Source: JACCTU01 sp963848525 (GTDB lineage: Bacteria > Actinomycetota > Thermoleophilia > Gaiellales > Gaiellaceae). From it: a stretch of 64,000 bases of DNA. Shown here piece by piece: positions 16,786 through 24,573 of this stretch. Under the pieces are notes generated by a model. It did no database searches. It was not told the origin of the DNA and saw only the letters and a list, made by a program, of their open reading frames with translations. The position numbers and the translations under genes were made by a program. How positions within the stretch are numbered: the first letter of the stretch is position 1; every line of letters begins with the position of its first letter. The stretch is taken from contig CAWKDZ010000001.1 in the NCBI GenBank assembly GCA_963848525.1, positions 186,001-250,000 on the forward strand, given 5' to 3'.

Positions 16786-16814
16786 GGTGAACGGCCGGTG
16801 AGACGTCGGTGAAC
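16786..16814 (+). promoter_or_regulatory. PHO box before the ATP-grasp gene
   Basis: GGTGAAC (16786), GGTGAGA (16797) and GGTGAAC (16808) are spaced exactly 11 bp, starting 7 bp after the kinase stop and ending 43 bp before the ATP-grasp ATG. This is the cleanest three-unit box in the window. Confidence 0.72.
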
Positions 16815-16857
16815 GATTCCGCCGGCCGGCCGCTCATGCCTCATCCTCCGGGCACCC

Positions 16858-17685
16858 ATGCTCGCGCTGGTAGCGCATCGGCGGCACGGGACGAACGGCC
16901 TGCTCGCCGAGCAGGGCGCGGTCGTCATGTCCCCGCGTCAGGCGCTGCAAGGGCTGGGCGCCGACGACGTCGCCCTCGGCAGGCTGGACGTGCGCCGCGA
17001 CCTGGGCGGCGTCCAGTCGGGACTTTGGTCGCTGCGGCGACTCGAGCGGGCCGGCGTGCACGTGCTCAACTCGGCCGACGCGCTGACCGCGATGCACGAC
17101 AAGCTCGTGACGTCGGTCAGGCTCGGCGAGGCGGGGCTACCGCATCCCCGCACCGGCTTCCTCGCCGCGAGCGCTCCCGCCACCGAGATCGCACTCCCGG
17201 CCGTCGTCAAGCCGCGCTTCGGCAGCTGGGGCCGTCACGTGTACCTGTGCGAGACACGGAGGCAGCTGCGGAGCTGCCTGCGCACGCTGCGCGAGGAGGC
17301 GTGGTTCCGGAACCAAGGTGCGATCGTCCAGGAGCTGGTCCCGCCGCCCGGCCGCGACCTGCGCGTCCTCGTGGCAGGCGGTGAGGTCGTCGGCGCGATC
17401 GAGCGCGTGGCCGCGCCGGGGGAGTGGCGCACGAACGTCGCGCTCGGCGGCACGCGCCGGCCGGTCCGACCGAACCTTCGCGCCCGTGCCCTGGCGCTTG
17501 CCGCGGCGGCGGCCGCGAACGCCGACCTCGTCGGGGTCGACCTGCTTCCCGTCCGCAACGACTACGTCGTGCTCGAGCTGAACGGCGCGGTCGACTTCAC
17601 CCCCGACTACGCCCTCGACGAGCAGGACGTCTTCGCGCGCACGGTCGAGGCGCTCGCGCGGGTCTCGCTCCAGCGGGCTGCGTGA
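16858..17685 (+). CDS. RimK-type ATP-grasp ligase, candidate Pho-regulon member
   Basis: A 275-residue ATP-grasp protein. ALTAMHDKLVTSVRLGEAGLPHP matches the pre-grasp segment of RimK/LysX/MptN ligases. LPAVVKPRFGSWGRHVYLC holds the first ATP lysine and glycine loop, QELVPPPGRDLRVLVAGGEV and WRTNVALGG follow, and the metal-binding DLVGVDLLPVRNDYVVLELNG contains the Glu and Asn ligands. Such enzymes join an amino acid (often Glu) to a carboxylate on a protein, peptide or coenzyme. The substrate is unknown. It sits between the phoR-like gene and pstS behind its own PHO box, so induction under phosphate limitation is likely, an unusual setting for this fold. Cytoplasmic. Confidence 0.85.
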   Translation: MLALVAHRRHGTNGLLAEQGAVVMSPRQALQGLGADDVALGRLDVRRDLGGVQSGLWSLRRLERAGVHVLNSADALTAMHDKLVTSVRLGEAGLPHPRTGFLAASAPATEIALPAVVKPRFGSWGRHVYLCETRRQLRSCLRTLREEAWFRNQGAIVQELVPPPGRDLRVLVAGGEVVGAIERVAAPGEWRTNVALGGTRRPVRPNLRARALALAAAAAANADLVGVDLLPVRNDYVVLELNGAVDFTPDYALDEQDVFARTVEALARVSLQRAA

Positions 17686-17700
17686 TGCCATTGGTGGCGC

Positions 17701-17772
17701 TGCGGCCGCGAAGCGGCCGCCTTTAGGGATTCTCGCGTCGCGGATCCGCGCGAGCGGATCCGCGACTGCGGA
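17701..17772. repeat. palindromic intergenic element, left copy flanking the pst operon
   Basis: It contains a GCGGCCGC-GAA-GCGGCCGC hairpin followed by CTTTAGGGATT, then a perfect 12-bp stem around GGATCC (TCGCGGATCCGC, 4-nt loop, complement) and GACTGCGGA. Nearly the whole element recurs in inverse orientation at 22141-22214. The first hairpin could also terminate the ATP-grasp transcript. Confidence 0.75.
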
Positions 17773-17795
17773 CCAGGAAGGCGTAGTTACAACAT

Positions 17796-17824
17796 CTTCA
17801 CCAGACGTTGACCGGCCCTCGACC
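17796..17824 (+). promoter_or_regulatory. PHO box before the pst operon
   Basis: CTTCACC (17796), GTTGACC (17807) and CTCGACC (17818) are spaced exactly 11 bp, with a weaker fourth unit near 17829. It lies 58 bp before the pstS ATG. Confidence 0.68.
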
Positions 17825-17881
17825 CCGGGTGTCGCCGGCCCTCGGGATGATGGCGTCGCCCAGCCAAGAGAAAGGACACCA

Positions 17882-18842
17882 ATGCGCTCCTTCGCCCTCC
17901 TCTCGGTTCTGTTCGCGCTCGCGCTCGCCGGCTGCGGCGGGGACCGCGAGGGCTCGGACGACGAAGACGGCGGCACCACGACAGCAGCGACGAGCGACCT
18001 CTCCGGCCGGGTTCAGGCCGACGGCTCGAGCACGGTCGGGCCCTACGCGACCGCGGCCGCGGAGCAGTTTCGGCAGCAGAACCCGGACGTCCGGGTGACC
18101 AGTCGGCGTCTCGGGAACGGGCGGCGGCTTCGAGCGCTTCTGCGCCGGCGAGACCGACCTCTCGAACGCCTCCCGCGCGATCGACGACGACGAGCGCGAG
18201 CTCTGCGAAGCCAAGGGGATCGAGTTCACGGAGTTTCAGATCGCGAACGACGCGCTCACGGTCGTCGTGAACCCCGGGAACGACTGGGCGACGTGCCTGA
18301 CCGTCGAGCAGCTGAAGAAGATCTGGGACCAGGGCTCGAAGGTGAAGACCTGGCGCGACGTCGACCCCGAGTTCCCCGCCGAGTCGATGAAGCTGTACGG
18401 GCCGGGCACCGACTCCGGCACGTTCGACTACTTCACGGACGAGATCAACGGCGAGGAGGGCCGCAGCCGCTCCGACTTCTCCGCCAGTGAGGACGACAAC
18501 GTGATCGTCCAGGGCGTCGCGGGCGACAAGGGCGCGATGGGGTACTTCGGTCTCTCCTACTTCGAGCAGAACTCGGAGAAGCTGAAGGCACTCGAGATCG
18601 ACGGGGGCGACGGCTGCGTGGCGCCGTCGGTCGAGAACGCGCAGACGGGCGCGTACACGCCGCTCTCGCGCCCGCTCTACGTCTACGCGAAGAACGAGTC
18701 GCTGCAGCGGCCCGAGGTAGAGGCCTTCGTCGGCTTCATGATCGACAACGAGCAGTCGATCGCCGAGGCAGCCCAGTTCGTCCCGCTCACGGACGAGCAG
18801 CTCGAGAAGGCGAAGAGCGACTTCGAGGCGGCCACCGCCTAG
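17882..18842 (+). CDS. pstS: phosphate ABC transporter substrate-binding lipoprotein PstS, frameshifted near 18101
   Basis: The corrected product is 319 residues, the same length as the PstS at 9924. The signal MRSFALLSVLFALALAGCGG has a lipobox (LAGC), so this copy is membrane-anchored, followed by an acidic Asp/Glu linker. QADGSSTVGPYATAAAEQF is read in one frame. After one extra base near 18101 the frame switches to VGVSGTGGGFERFCAGETDL, DWATCLTVEQLKKIWDQGS, GPGTDSGTFDYF and SASEDDNVIVQGV. Removing the A at 18101 restores a full gene. AAAGGA stands 6 nt before the ATG. It is first in pstS-C-A-B-phoU, with its TAG overlapping the pstC GTG. Confidence 0.9.
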
Positions 18843-19765
18843 TGGCAGTTCGCGCGGAGGCAGCACCGCGGCCGCTTCGCGCGACGCGCGTCCGGTACGG
18901 GGAGCTCTTCGTCAAGACGCTCCTCGGCGCCTGTGCGCTGATCTCGGTCGCGACCACGGTCGGGATCATCCTCGCCCTCTTCCTGCCTGCGATCGAGTTC
19001 TTCCAGGACGTCTCGATCGTCGACTTCCTGACCGGAAGCGAGTGGGCGCCGCTGTTCGAGCCTTCCTTGTTCGGCGTCCTGCCGCTGATCGTCGGGACGG
19101 TCTCGGTGACCCTGTGGGCGATCGTGGTCGCGATCCCGCTCGGGCTCGGCTCGGCCGTCTACCTGAGTGAGTATGCGAGCCCGCGGACGCGGAAGGTGCT
19201 GAAGCCCACGCTCGAGATCCTCGCCGGGGTCCCGACGATCGTCTACGGCTACTTCGCGCTCACGTTCTTCACGCCGCTCCTGCGCGACCTCGGCATCGGC
19301 GTCGACATCTTCAACGCGCTCGGGGCCGGGTTGGTGATGGGGATCATGATCCTGCCAACGGTCGCCTCGCTCTCCGAGGACGCGATGGCGGCCGTCCCGC
19401 GCGACCTCCGCGACGGCGCGTTCGCGCTCGGTACGACGCGCCGCGTCGTCTCGACGCGGATCGTCGTGCCCGCGGCGATCTCCGGGATCGTCGCTGCGTT
19501 CGTGCTCGGGATCTCGCGGGCGGTCGGCGAGACGATGATCGTGCTCGTCGCTGCCGGCCTCGCGCCGAACCTCTCCTTCGACCCGCGCCAGGCCGTCGAG
19601 ACGATGGCGGCGTTCATCGCCGCGACCGGCGCCGGTGACGTCCCGACCGGATCGGTCGAGTACAAGACGATCTTCGCCGTCGGCGCGACGCTGTTCACGA
19701 TGACGCTCGTCCTCAACGTGATCTCGATCTGGCTCGTCCGCCGGTACCGGGAGGCGTACGAGTGA
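18842..19765 (+). CDS. pstC: phosphate ABC transporter permease PstC
   Basis: A 307-residue inner-membrane permease with about six membrane helices, for example LLGACALISVATTVGIILAL near residue 30 and GVLPLIVGTVSVTLWAIVVAI near 80. The EAA-type cytoplasmic loop reads AVPRDLRDGAFALGTTRRVV. VPTIVYGYFALTFFTPLLR and GISRAVGETMIVLVAAGLAPN are PstC hallmarks. With PstA it forms the channel driven by PstB. The GTG start shares a base with the pstS stop. Confidence 0.95.
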   Translation: MAVRAEAAPRPLRATRVRYGELFVKTLLGACALISVATTVGIILALFLPAIEFFQDVSIVDFLTGSEWAPLFEPSLFGVLPLIVGTVSVTLWAIVVAIPLGLGSAVYLSEYASPRTRKVLKPTLEILAGVPTIVYGYFALTFFTPLLRDLGIGVDIFNALGAGLVMGIMILPTVASLSEDAMAAVPRDLRDGAFALGTTRRVVSTRIVVPAAISGIVAAFVLGISRAVGETMIVLVAAGLAPNLSFDPRQAVETMAAFIAATGAGDVPTGSVEYKTIFAVGATLFTMTLVLNVISIWLVRRYREAYE

Positions 19766-20616
19766 AGCTCGGCCGTCGCCGGCGCGACTGGAAGGGGGCC
19801 CTCTTCCAGGGCGCGCTCGTCCTCTCGCTCGTGATCGCGTTCACGATCCTGGTGACGCTGCTCGTCGACGTCTTCCGCAAGGGTTGGAAGTACCTCGACT
19901 GGGCGCTGCTGAACAACCCGCCGTCGATCGACCCGTCGATCGCGGGTGCCCGGCCGGCGATCCTGGCGACGATCTACATCGGCGTCCTCTTGATCCTCTT
20001 CACCGTGCCGATCGGCGTGGGGACCGCCATCTACCTCGAGGAGTACGCGAACCGGAAGCGCTGGTACAACCGCCAGCTCGAGCTGAACATCCAGAACCTC
20101 GCCGCGGTGCCGTCGATCGTCTACGGCATCCTCGGCCTGGCGTTCCTCGTGCGCGGGATCGGGCTCGACCGCGTCCTGCTCGCAGGCGCGCTGATCCTGA
20201 CGCTGCTCGTGCTGCCGACGGTGATCATCGCCGCGCGTGAGGCGATCCGCGCCGTGCCCGACTCGATCCGCCAGGGTGCCTACGCCCTCGGCGCGACCCC
20301 GTGGCAGGTGACCTATCGGCAGGTGCTCCCCGCAGCGCTCCCGGGCATCGCGACGGGCTCGATCCTCGCGCTCTCGCGCGGTCTCGGCGAAACGGCGCCG
20401 CTGATCATGGTCGGCGCGGTCACGTATATCGCCTTCGACCCGACGCTCCTCGGCGAGTTCACGGCGCTGCCGATCCAGATCTACCAGTGGGTGCGACTGC
20501 CGCAGGAGGAATTCCGCGGCCTGGCCGCGGCTGCAATCATCGTCCTGCTCTGCATCCTGCTGAGCCTGAACGCAGTCGCCATCTGGCTCCGGAACCGCTA
20601 CCAGAGGAGATGGTGA
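19762..20616 (+). CDS. pstA: phosphate ABC transporter permease PstA
   Basis: A 284-residue permease with about six membrane helices (first LVLSLVIAFTILVTLLVDVF). The loop AVPDSIRQGAYALGATPWQV contacts the ATPase, and LSRGLGETAPLIMVGAVTYI and AAVPSIVYGILGLAFLV are PstA-like. It overlaps pstC by 4 bp (GTGA) and its TGA shares a base with the pstB ATG at 20616, giving tight coupling. Confidence 0.95.
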   Translation: MKLGRRRRDWKGALFQGALVLSLVIAFTILVTLLVDVFRKGWKYLDWALLNNPPSIDPSIAGARPAILATIYIGVLLILFTVPIGVGTAIYLEEYANRKRWYNRQLELNIQNLAAVPSIVYGILGLAFLVRGIGLDRVLLAGALILTLLVLPTVIIAAREAIRAVPDSIRQGAYALGATPWQVTYRQVLPAALPGIATGSILALSRGLGETAPLIMVGAVTYIAFDPTLLGEFTALPIQIYQWVRLPQEEFRGLAAAAIIVLLCILLSLNAVAIWLRNRYQRRW

Positions 20617-21463
20617 TGAGCATGACCGAAGCCCAACCCGTCAAGATCGCGCAGGACCTGACGCGCAGCGCGGCTCCCGCGCACCAGAGCGTCGTCTTCG
20701 ACGTGCAGTCGGTCGGCGTCTCGTACGACGGCAACCTGGCCGTGCGCGAGGTGACGATGCCGATCTACGCGAAGCAGGTGACGGCGATCATCGGGCCCTC
20801 GGGCTGCGGCAAGAGCACGTTCATCCGCGTCTTCAACCGCATGAACGACCTGATCCCCAGCGCGGAGGTGCACGGGAAGGTGCTCTACCACGGCGAGGAT
20901 CTGTACGGGAAGGACGTCGATCTCCGTCGAGGTGCGCAAGCAGATCGGGATGGTCTTCCAGAAGCCGAACCCGTTTCCGAAGTCGATCTACGACAACGTC
21001 GCGTTCGGGCCGCGCGTGCTCGGCTGGAAGAAGGGCGCTCGACGAGCGGGTCGAGGCTGCGCTGCACCAGGCCGCGCTCTGGGACGAGGTCAAGGACCGG
21101 CTGAAGGCGAACGCGCTCGGCCTCTCCGGCGGACAGCAGCAGCGGCTGTGCATCGCGCGCGCTCTCGCGACCGAGCCCGAGGTGATCCTGATGGACGAGC
21201 CGGCCTCGGCGCTCGACCCGATCGCGACGACGCGGATCGAGGACCTGATGCACGACCTCAAGCGCGAGTACACGATCCTGATCGTCACGCACAACATGCA
21301 GCAGGCGGCGCGTGTTGCCGACATGACCGCGTTCTTCTCCGTCGACGTCGCGCCCGAGGGGCAACGCACGGGCATCCTCGTCGAGTACGACGACACGACG
21401 AAGATCTTCACGCAGCCGTCCGACCAGCGAACCGAGGACTACGTCACCGGGCGGTTCGGATGA
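20616..21463 (+). CDS. pstB: phosphate ABC transporter ATP-binding protein PstB, two frameshifts
   Basis: The corrected length is 281 residues, normal for PstB. Frame one gives the Walker A GPSGCGKSTFIRVFNRMNDL. After about 20921-20925 it shifts to VEVRKQIGMVFQKPNPFPKS with the Q-loop. After the GGG at 21033-21035 it shifts again to DERVEAALHQAALW, the signature LSGGQQQRLCIARALA, Walker B VILMDEPASALDP and the switch His in VTHNMQQAAR. Two single-base removals restore the gene. The start is taken at ATG 20616 because AGAGGAGA lies 6 nt upstream and its A is also the pstA stop base. It supplies energy for phosphate import. Confidence 0.92.
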
Positions 21464-22140
21464 GGATCGGCTTCCAGGAGGAGCTGGACCAGCTCGAGGC
21501 GTCGCTGCACGAGGAGGGCACGCTCGCCCTGCGCGCGCTGCGCGGCGCCCTGAACGCGCTCGTGCAGCAGGACGAGGAGCTCGCGGACGAGGTGATCGCG
21601 TTCGACGACGAGGTCGACGCGCGCTACTTCGCGGTCGAGGAGGGGATCCAGGAGCTGCTCGCGCGGCAGACGCCGGTTGCGACCGACCTGCGGCTCGTGC
21701 TCTCGATGCTGCACGTCAACCTGCACCTCGAGCGGATCGCAGACTACTGCGTCACGATCGCGAAGCTCGTCAAGCTCGCGCCGCCGGTCGCGCCGGACCG
21801 GATGTTCGTGGACGCGTTCGAGGAGATGGGCTCGCGCGCGGAGGAGATGATCCGCGTCGCGCTCGATTCGTTCGCGGCACGGAACCTCGAGCAGGCCGAG
21901 ACGCTCGTCGACCTCGACGAGCTGATCGACCGCGCGAACCGGCGCTTCGTCTCGCAGGTGCTCTCGTTCGGGCGCGACCCGAAGCTGCACGAGTGGGGGC
22001 TGCGGATGATCATCGTCGCGCGCTGCTTCGAGCGGATCGGCGACCACGCGGTCGACATCGGCGAGCGCACTGCGTACCTCGTTTCCGGCGAGTTCCGCGA
22101 GTTCACGGACGCTTCGCATCCCTCGGAGGCTGAAGGCTAG
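21460..22140 (+). CDS. phoU: phosphate transport regulator PhoU
   Basis: A 226-residue helical protein with two PhoU repeats. The first has LRLVLSMLHVNLHLERIADYCVTIAK and the second has LRMIIVARCFERIGDHAVDIGERTAYL; the E-R-I-(A/G)-D metal-binding motif is in both. PhoU links the Pst transporter to the PhoR kinase and dampens signalling when phosphate is ample. The ATG overlaps the pstB TGA (ATGA), so the true PhoU start is here and not in the longer open frame. It is last in the operon, followed at once by the right-hand palindromic element. A link to a kinase without membrane helices (15808) would have to run through PhoU or PstB. Confidence 0.94.
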   Translation: MRIGFQEELDQLEASLHEEGTLALRALRGALNALVQQDEELADEVIAFDDEVDARYFAVEEGIQELLARQTPVATDLRLVLSMLHVNLHLERIADYCVTIAKLVKLAPPVAPDRMFVDAFEEMGSRAEEMIRVALDSFAARNLEQAETLVDLDELIDRANRRFVSQVLSFGRDPKLHEWGLRMIIVARCFERIGDHAVDIGERTAYLVSGEFREFTDASHPSEAEG

Positions 22141-22214
22141 CCCGCAGTCGCGAACCCGCTCACGCGGGCCCGCGACGCGAACAATCCCTAAAGGCGGCCG
22201 CTTGCGCGGCCGCG
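22141..22214. repeat. palindromic intergenic element, right copy, inverted
   Basis: The reverse complement of the element at 17701-17772 with only scattered differences: shared blocks are CGCAGTCGCG, CCGCGACGCGA, AATCCCTAAAGGCGGCCGC and CGCGGCCGC. It begins one base after the phoU stop, so it could also act as the operon terminator (hairpin GGCGGCCGC/GCGGCCGC). Confidence 0.75.
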
Positions 22215-22235
22215 GGTGCACGAAGGACAGGGAGC

Positions 22236-22241
22236 TACACT
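22236..22241 (+). promoter_or_regulatory. -10 element of leaderless promoter for the HxlR gene
   Basis: TACACT ends 7 nt before ATG 22249. It supports that ATG over an in-frame GTG at 22216, which lies next to the palindromic element. Confidence 0.45.
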
Positions 22242-22248
22242 GGGTGGG

Positions 22249-22620
22249 ATGGCCGCTCGGACGATGCTCCCGACCCACGAGGCGACGTCGTGCGCGGTGG
22301 CGGCCTGCACCGAGATCCTCGGCGCCAAGTGGACGGCTTTGCTCGTCCACGACCTCTCGGAGGGCGCGCGCCGCTTCACCGAGCTCGAGGCCGCCTGCCC
22401 CGGGATCTCGCCGCGGACGCTCTCGGAGCGCTTGCGGGCACTCGAGGACGCCGCGATCGTCGAGCGGCGGAGCTACCCCGAGCGCCCGCCGCGCGTCGAG
22501 TACGAGCTGACCGAGAAGGGCCGCGGGCTGCTCCCCGTGATCGAAGAGATGCGCCGCTTCGGTCACGACTGGCTCGTGCACTGGAAGGACCTGCTTGCGC
22601 GCTGCCTAGGTTTTGCCTAG
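22249..22620 (+). CDS. HxlR/MarR-like helix-turn-helix regulator
   Basis: A 123-residue winged-helix regulator of the HxlR family. CAVAACTEILGAKWTALLVHDL is the family start, including its conserved Cys, ARRFTELEAACPGISPRTLSERLRAL is the recognition region, and RVEYELTEKGRGLLPVIEEM is the wing and tail. HxlR proteins often respond to thiols or aldehydes. The gene lies between phoU and the molybdate genes. Its 3' end overlaps the promoter of the next gene, so it may be read into the mod operon. The target is unknown. Confidence 0.85.
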   Translation: MAARTMLPTHEATSCAVAACTEILGAKWTALLVHDLSEGARRFTELEAACPGISPRTLSERLRALEDAAIVERRSYPERPPRVEYELTEKGRGLLPVIEEMRRFGHDWLVHWKDLLARCLGFA

Positions 22621-22623
22621 GCT
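22595..22623 (+). promoter_or_regulatory. promoter with tandem TGCCTAGG repeats before the MerR-TOBE gene
   Basis: TTGCGC (22595-22600), a 17-nt spacer and TAGGCT (22618-22623), ending 7 nt before GTG 22631. Two TGCCTAGG copies (22603 and 22614, 11 bp apart) fill the spacer and could be an operator for the regulator it drives. Confidence 0.5.
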
Positions 22624-22630
22624 CGCGCTC

Positions 22631-23005
22631 GTGGCCAAGGACGTCTACACGGCGAGCGAGGCCGCCCGCGCGCTCGGGATCAGCCTCGACACGCTCCGCC
22701 GCTGGGACCGGAGCGGCCGGATCGAGGTCGGACGCGACCGGGCCAACCGGCGCGTCGTCACCGCGTCGGAGATCGAACGCCTCAGGGGCGGGCGGCGCGA
22801 CACGCTCTCCGCGCGCAACCGTCTCAGCGGCGTCGTGCGTGCCGTCGAGCTCGAGGGCTTTCTCGCCCGGGTCGAGCTCGACGTCACGGAGCCTGCACGG
22901 GTGACCGCGATCATCACGCGCGAGGCCGCCGAGGAGCTCGGGCTGAAGCCGGGCGTCGCGGCCTCGGCGGTCGTCAAGGCGACCGCGGCGATGATCGAGC
23001 GATGA
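22631..23005 (+). CDS. MerR-type HTH plus TOBE (molybdate-binding) regulator
   Basis: A 124-residue protein. Residues 1-60 are an excisionase/MerR-like DNA-binding domain (YTASEAARALGISLDTLRRWDRSGRI and VTASEIERLRGG). Residues 65-124 are a TOBE/Mop domain (ARNRLSGVVRAVELEGFLARVELDV, AIITREAAEELGLKPGVAASAVVKAT) of the kind that binds molybdate or tungstate. Directly before modABC with an ATGA overlap, it is the obvious molybdate sensor for that operon, replacing ModE. Start GTG 22631 is chosen from the leaderless promoter; TTG 22613 is less likely. Confidence 0.88.
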   Translation: MAKDVYTASEAARALGISLDTLRRWDRSGRIEVGRDRANRRVVTASEIERLRGGRRDTLSARNRLSGVVRAVELEGFLARVELDVTEPARVTAIITREAAEELGLKPGVAASAVVKATAAMIER

Positions 23006-23745
23006 GACGGCTGATCGCCGCCTGCGCGGCGCTCGCGCTCCTCGTCCCGATCGCCGCCGGCGCGCGGCGGGAGGCAAGCGCAAGGGTGACCGTCTTCGCC
23101 GCCTCGTCGTTGACGGAGGCGTTCCCGCGCATCGACCGGCGAGCCCGCTTCAACTTCGCCGGGTCGAATCAGCTGGCGACGCAGATCCGGCAGGGCGCGC
23201 CCGCCGACGTGTTCGCGGCGGCGTCGCCGAAGTACACGCAGGAGCTCTTCCGCGCCCGCCTGGTCGAGCGCCCCGTGACGTTCGCGTACAACGAGCTCGT
23301 CCTCGTCGTGCCGTCGTCGAATCCGGCCGGGATCCGCTCGGTCTTCGACCTGCGCCGCGAGGGGATCAAGCTCGTCGTCGCAGCGCCCGCCGTCCCCGTC
23401 GGCGCCTACACGCGCGAGGCGCTCGCGAGGCTCGGCCTGACGGCTGTGCTCGACAACGTCGTCAGCCAGGAGCCGGACGTGAAAGGTGTCGTCGGCAAGG
23501 TCGCGCTCGGCGAGGCGGACGCCGGGTTCGTCTACACGACGGACGCGAAGGCCGCGGCGCGGCAGCTGCGCGCGCTCTCGCTCCCCGCCCGGGCGCAGCC
23601 GAAGGTCCGCTACGAGCTCGCGGTCGTGCGCGCGAGCAGGAACAAGGCGGCCGCCAGGGCGTTCGTGCGCAAGGTCCTCGGACCGGCCGGCCGCGGCGTC
23701 CTCTCCGGCGCCGGCTTCGTCCTGCCGAAGAGGAAGCAGCCGTAG
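23002..23745 (+). CDS. modA: molybdate ABC transporter substrate-binding protein ModA
   Basis: A 247-residue periplasmic-type binding protein with a Sec signal (RLIAACAALALLVPIAAGARR) and no lipobox. VTVFAASSLTEAFPRID begins the mature protein with the oxyanion-binding Ser pair. NFAGSNQLATQIRQGAPADVFAAAS is the second ligand loop, and GEADAGFVYTTDAKAA and KVRYELAVV are typical of ModA. It binds molybdate or tungstate outside the membrane. The ATG overlaps the stop of the MerR-TOBE regulator. Confidence 0.93.
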   Translation: MRRLIAACAALALLVPIAAGARREASARVTVFAASSLTEAFPRIDRRARFNFAGSNQLATQIRQGAPADVFAAASPKYTQELFRARLVERPVTFAYNELVLVVPSSNPAGIRSVFDLRREGIKLVVAAPAVPVGAYTREALARLGLTAVLDNVVSQEPDVKGVVGKVALGEADAGFVYTTDAKAAARQLRALSLPARAQPKVRYELAVVRASRNKAAARAFVRKVLGPAGRGVLSGAGFVLPKRKQP

Positions 23746-24573
23746 CGTCGCGCCTGCTCTGGAACGGCGCGCTCGTCGCCGCGACGGCGGTCGACGCTCG
23801 CGTTCCTCGTCCTCCCCATCGTCGCGATCTTCCTGCGCATCCCGCTCGGCGAGCTGGTCTCGCAGCTCGGGAGCGAGGTGGCGCGCGACGCGCTGCTCGT
23901 CTCCGCGAAGACGAACCTGATCGCCATGGCGATCATCCTCGTCGTCGGCACGCCCGCGGCATACCTGATCGCGACCAGACGCTTCCGCCTGCGGCCGCTC
24001 GTGATCACGCTCGTCGAGCTGCCGCTCGTGCTCCCGCCTGCGGTCGCGGGCATCGGGCTGCTCGCGGCGTTCGGCCGCTTCGGCCTGCTCGGCGAGCAGC
24101 TCGAGGTCGCGGGCGTGACCATCGCGTTCACGCAGACGGCGGTCGTGCTGGCCGTGCTGCTCGTCGCCAGCCCCTTCTACCTGCGGCAGGCGATCGCGTC
24201 GTTCGAGGCGCTCGACGAGGACCTGCTCGGTGCCGCGCGCACGCTGGGAGCCGGGCCGGCACGGACGTTCTTCCGCGTCTCGCTGCCGCTGGCCGCGGGC
24301 GGCCTCGGCGCAGGCGCGGCGCTCGCCTTTGCGCGCGGACTGGGCGAGTTCGGCGCCACGATCATGTTCGCCGGCAGCCTCCAGGGCGTCACGCAGACGC
24401 TGCCGCTCGCGATCTACGAGCAGTTCGACGTCAGCTTCGACGTCGCGCTCGCGATGGGCGCGCTGCTCGTCGTCGTCAGCGCTGCACTGCTGCTCGCCTT
24501 CAAGCTGATCCCCGGATGGGCACGCTCGAGCTCGACATCGCCGTTCCCCGCCGCTCGCTCCGCGTCGAGCTGA
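23745..24573 (+). CDS. modB: molybdate ABC transporter permease ModB, frameshifted near 23792
   Basis: The N-terminal part (SRLLWNGALVAATAV) and the rest (LAFLVLPIVAIFLRIPLGEL onward) lie in different frames; removing one base near 23791-23794 joins them into a protein of about 273 residues. Six-helix permease features are present: AMAIILVVGTPAAYLIATRR, LPLVLPPAVAGIGLLAAFGR, and the ATPase-contact loop LDEDLLGAARTLGAGPARTFF with ARGLGEFGATIMFAGS. The exact start is unclear: no ATG, GTG or TTG sits at the right place just after modA, and a CTG at 23754 is one option. Its 3' end overlaps modC by 58 bp. Confidence 0.85.

Noticed and set aside
17701..22214. Composite transposon with terminal inverted repeats around the pst operon
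   Set aside because: No transposase, no target-site duplication seen, and all cargo is a standard pst operon; kept only as flanking palindromic elements.
22603..22621. 11-bp-spaced TGCCTAGG pair as a sixth PHO box
   Set aside because: The core does not resemble GGTGAAC/GTTCACC and there are only two units, before a molybdate regulator.
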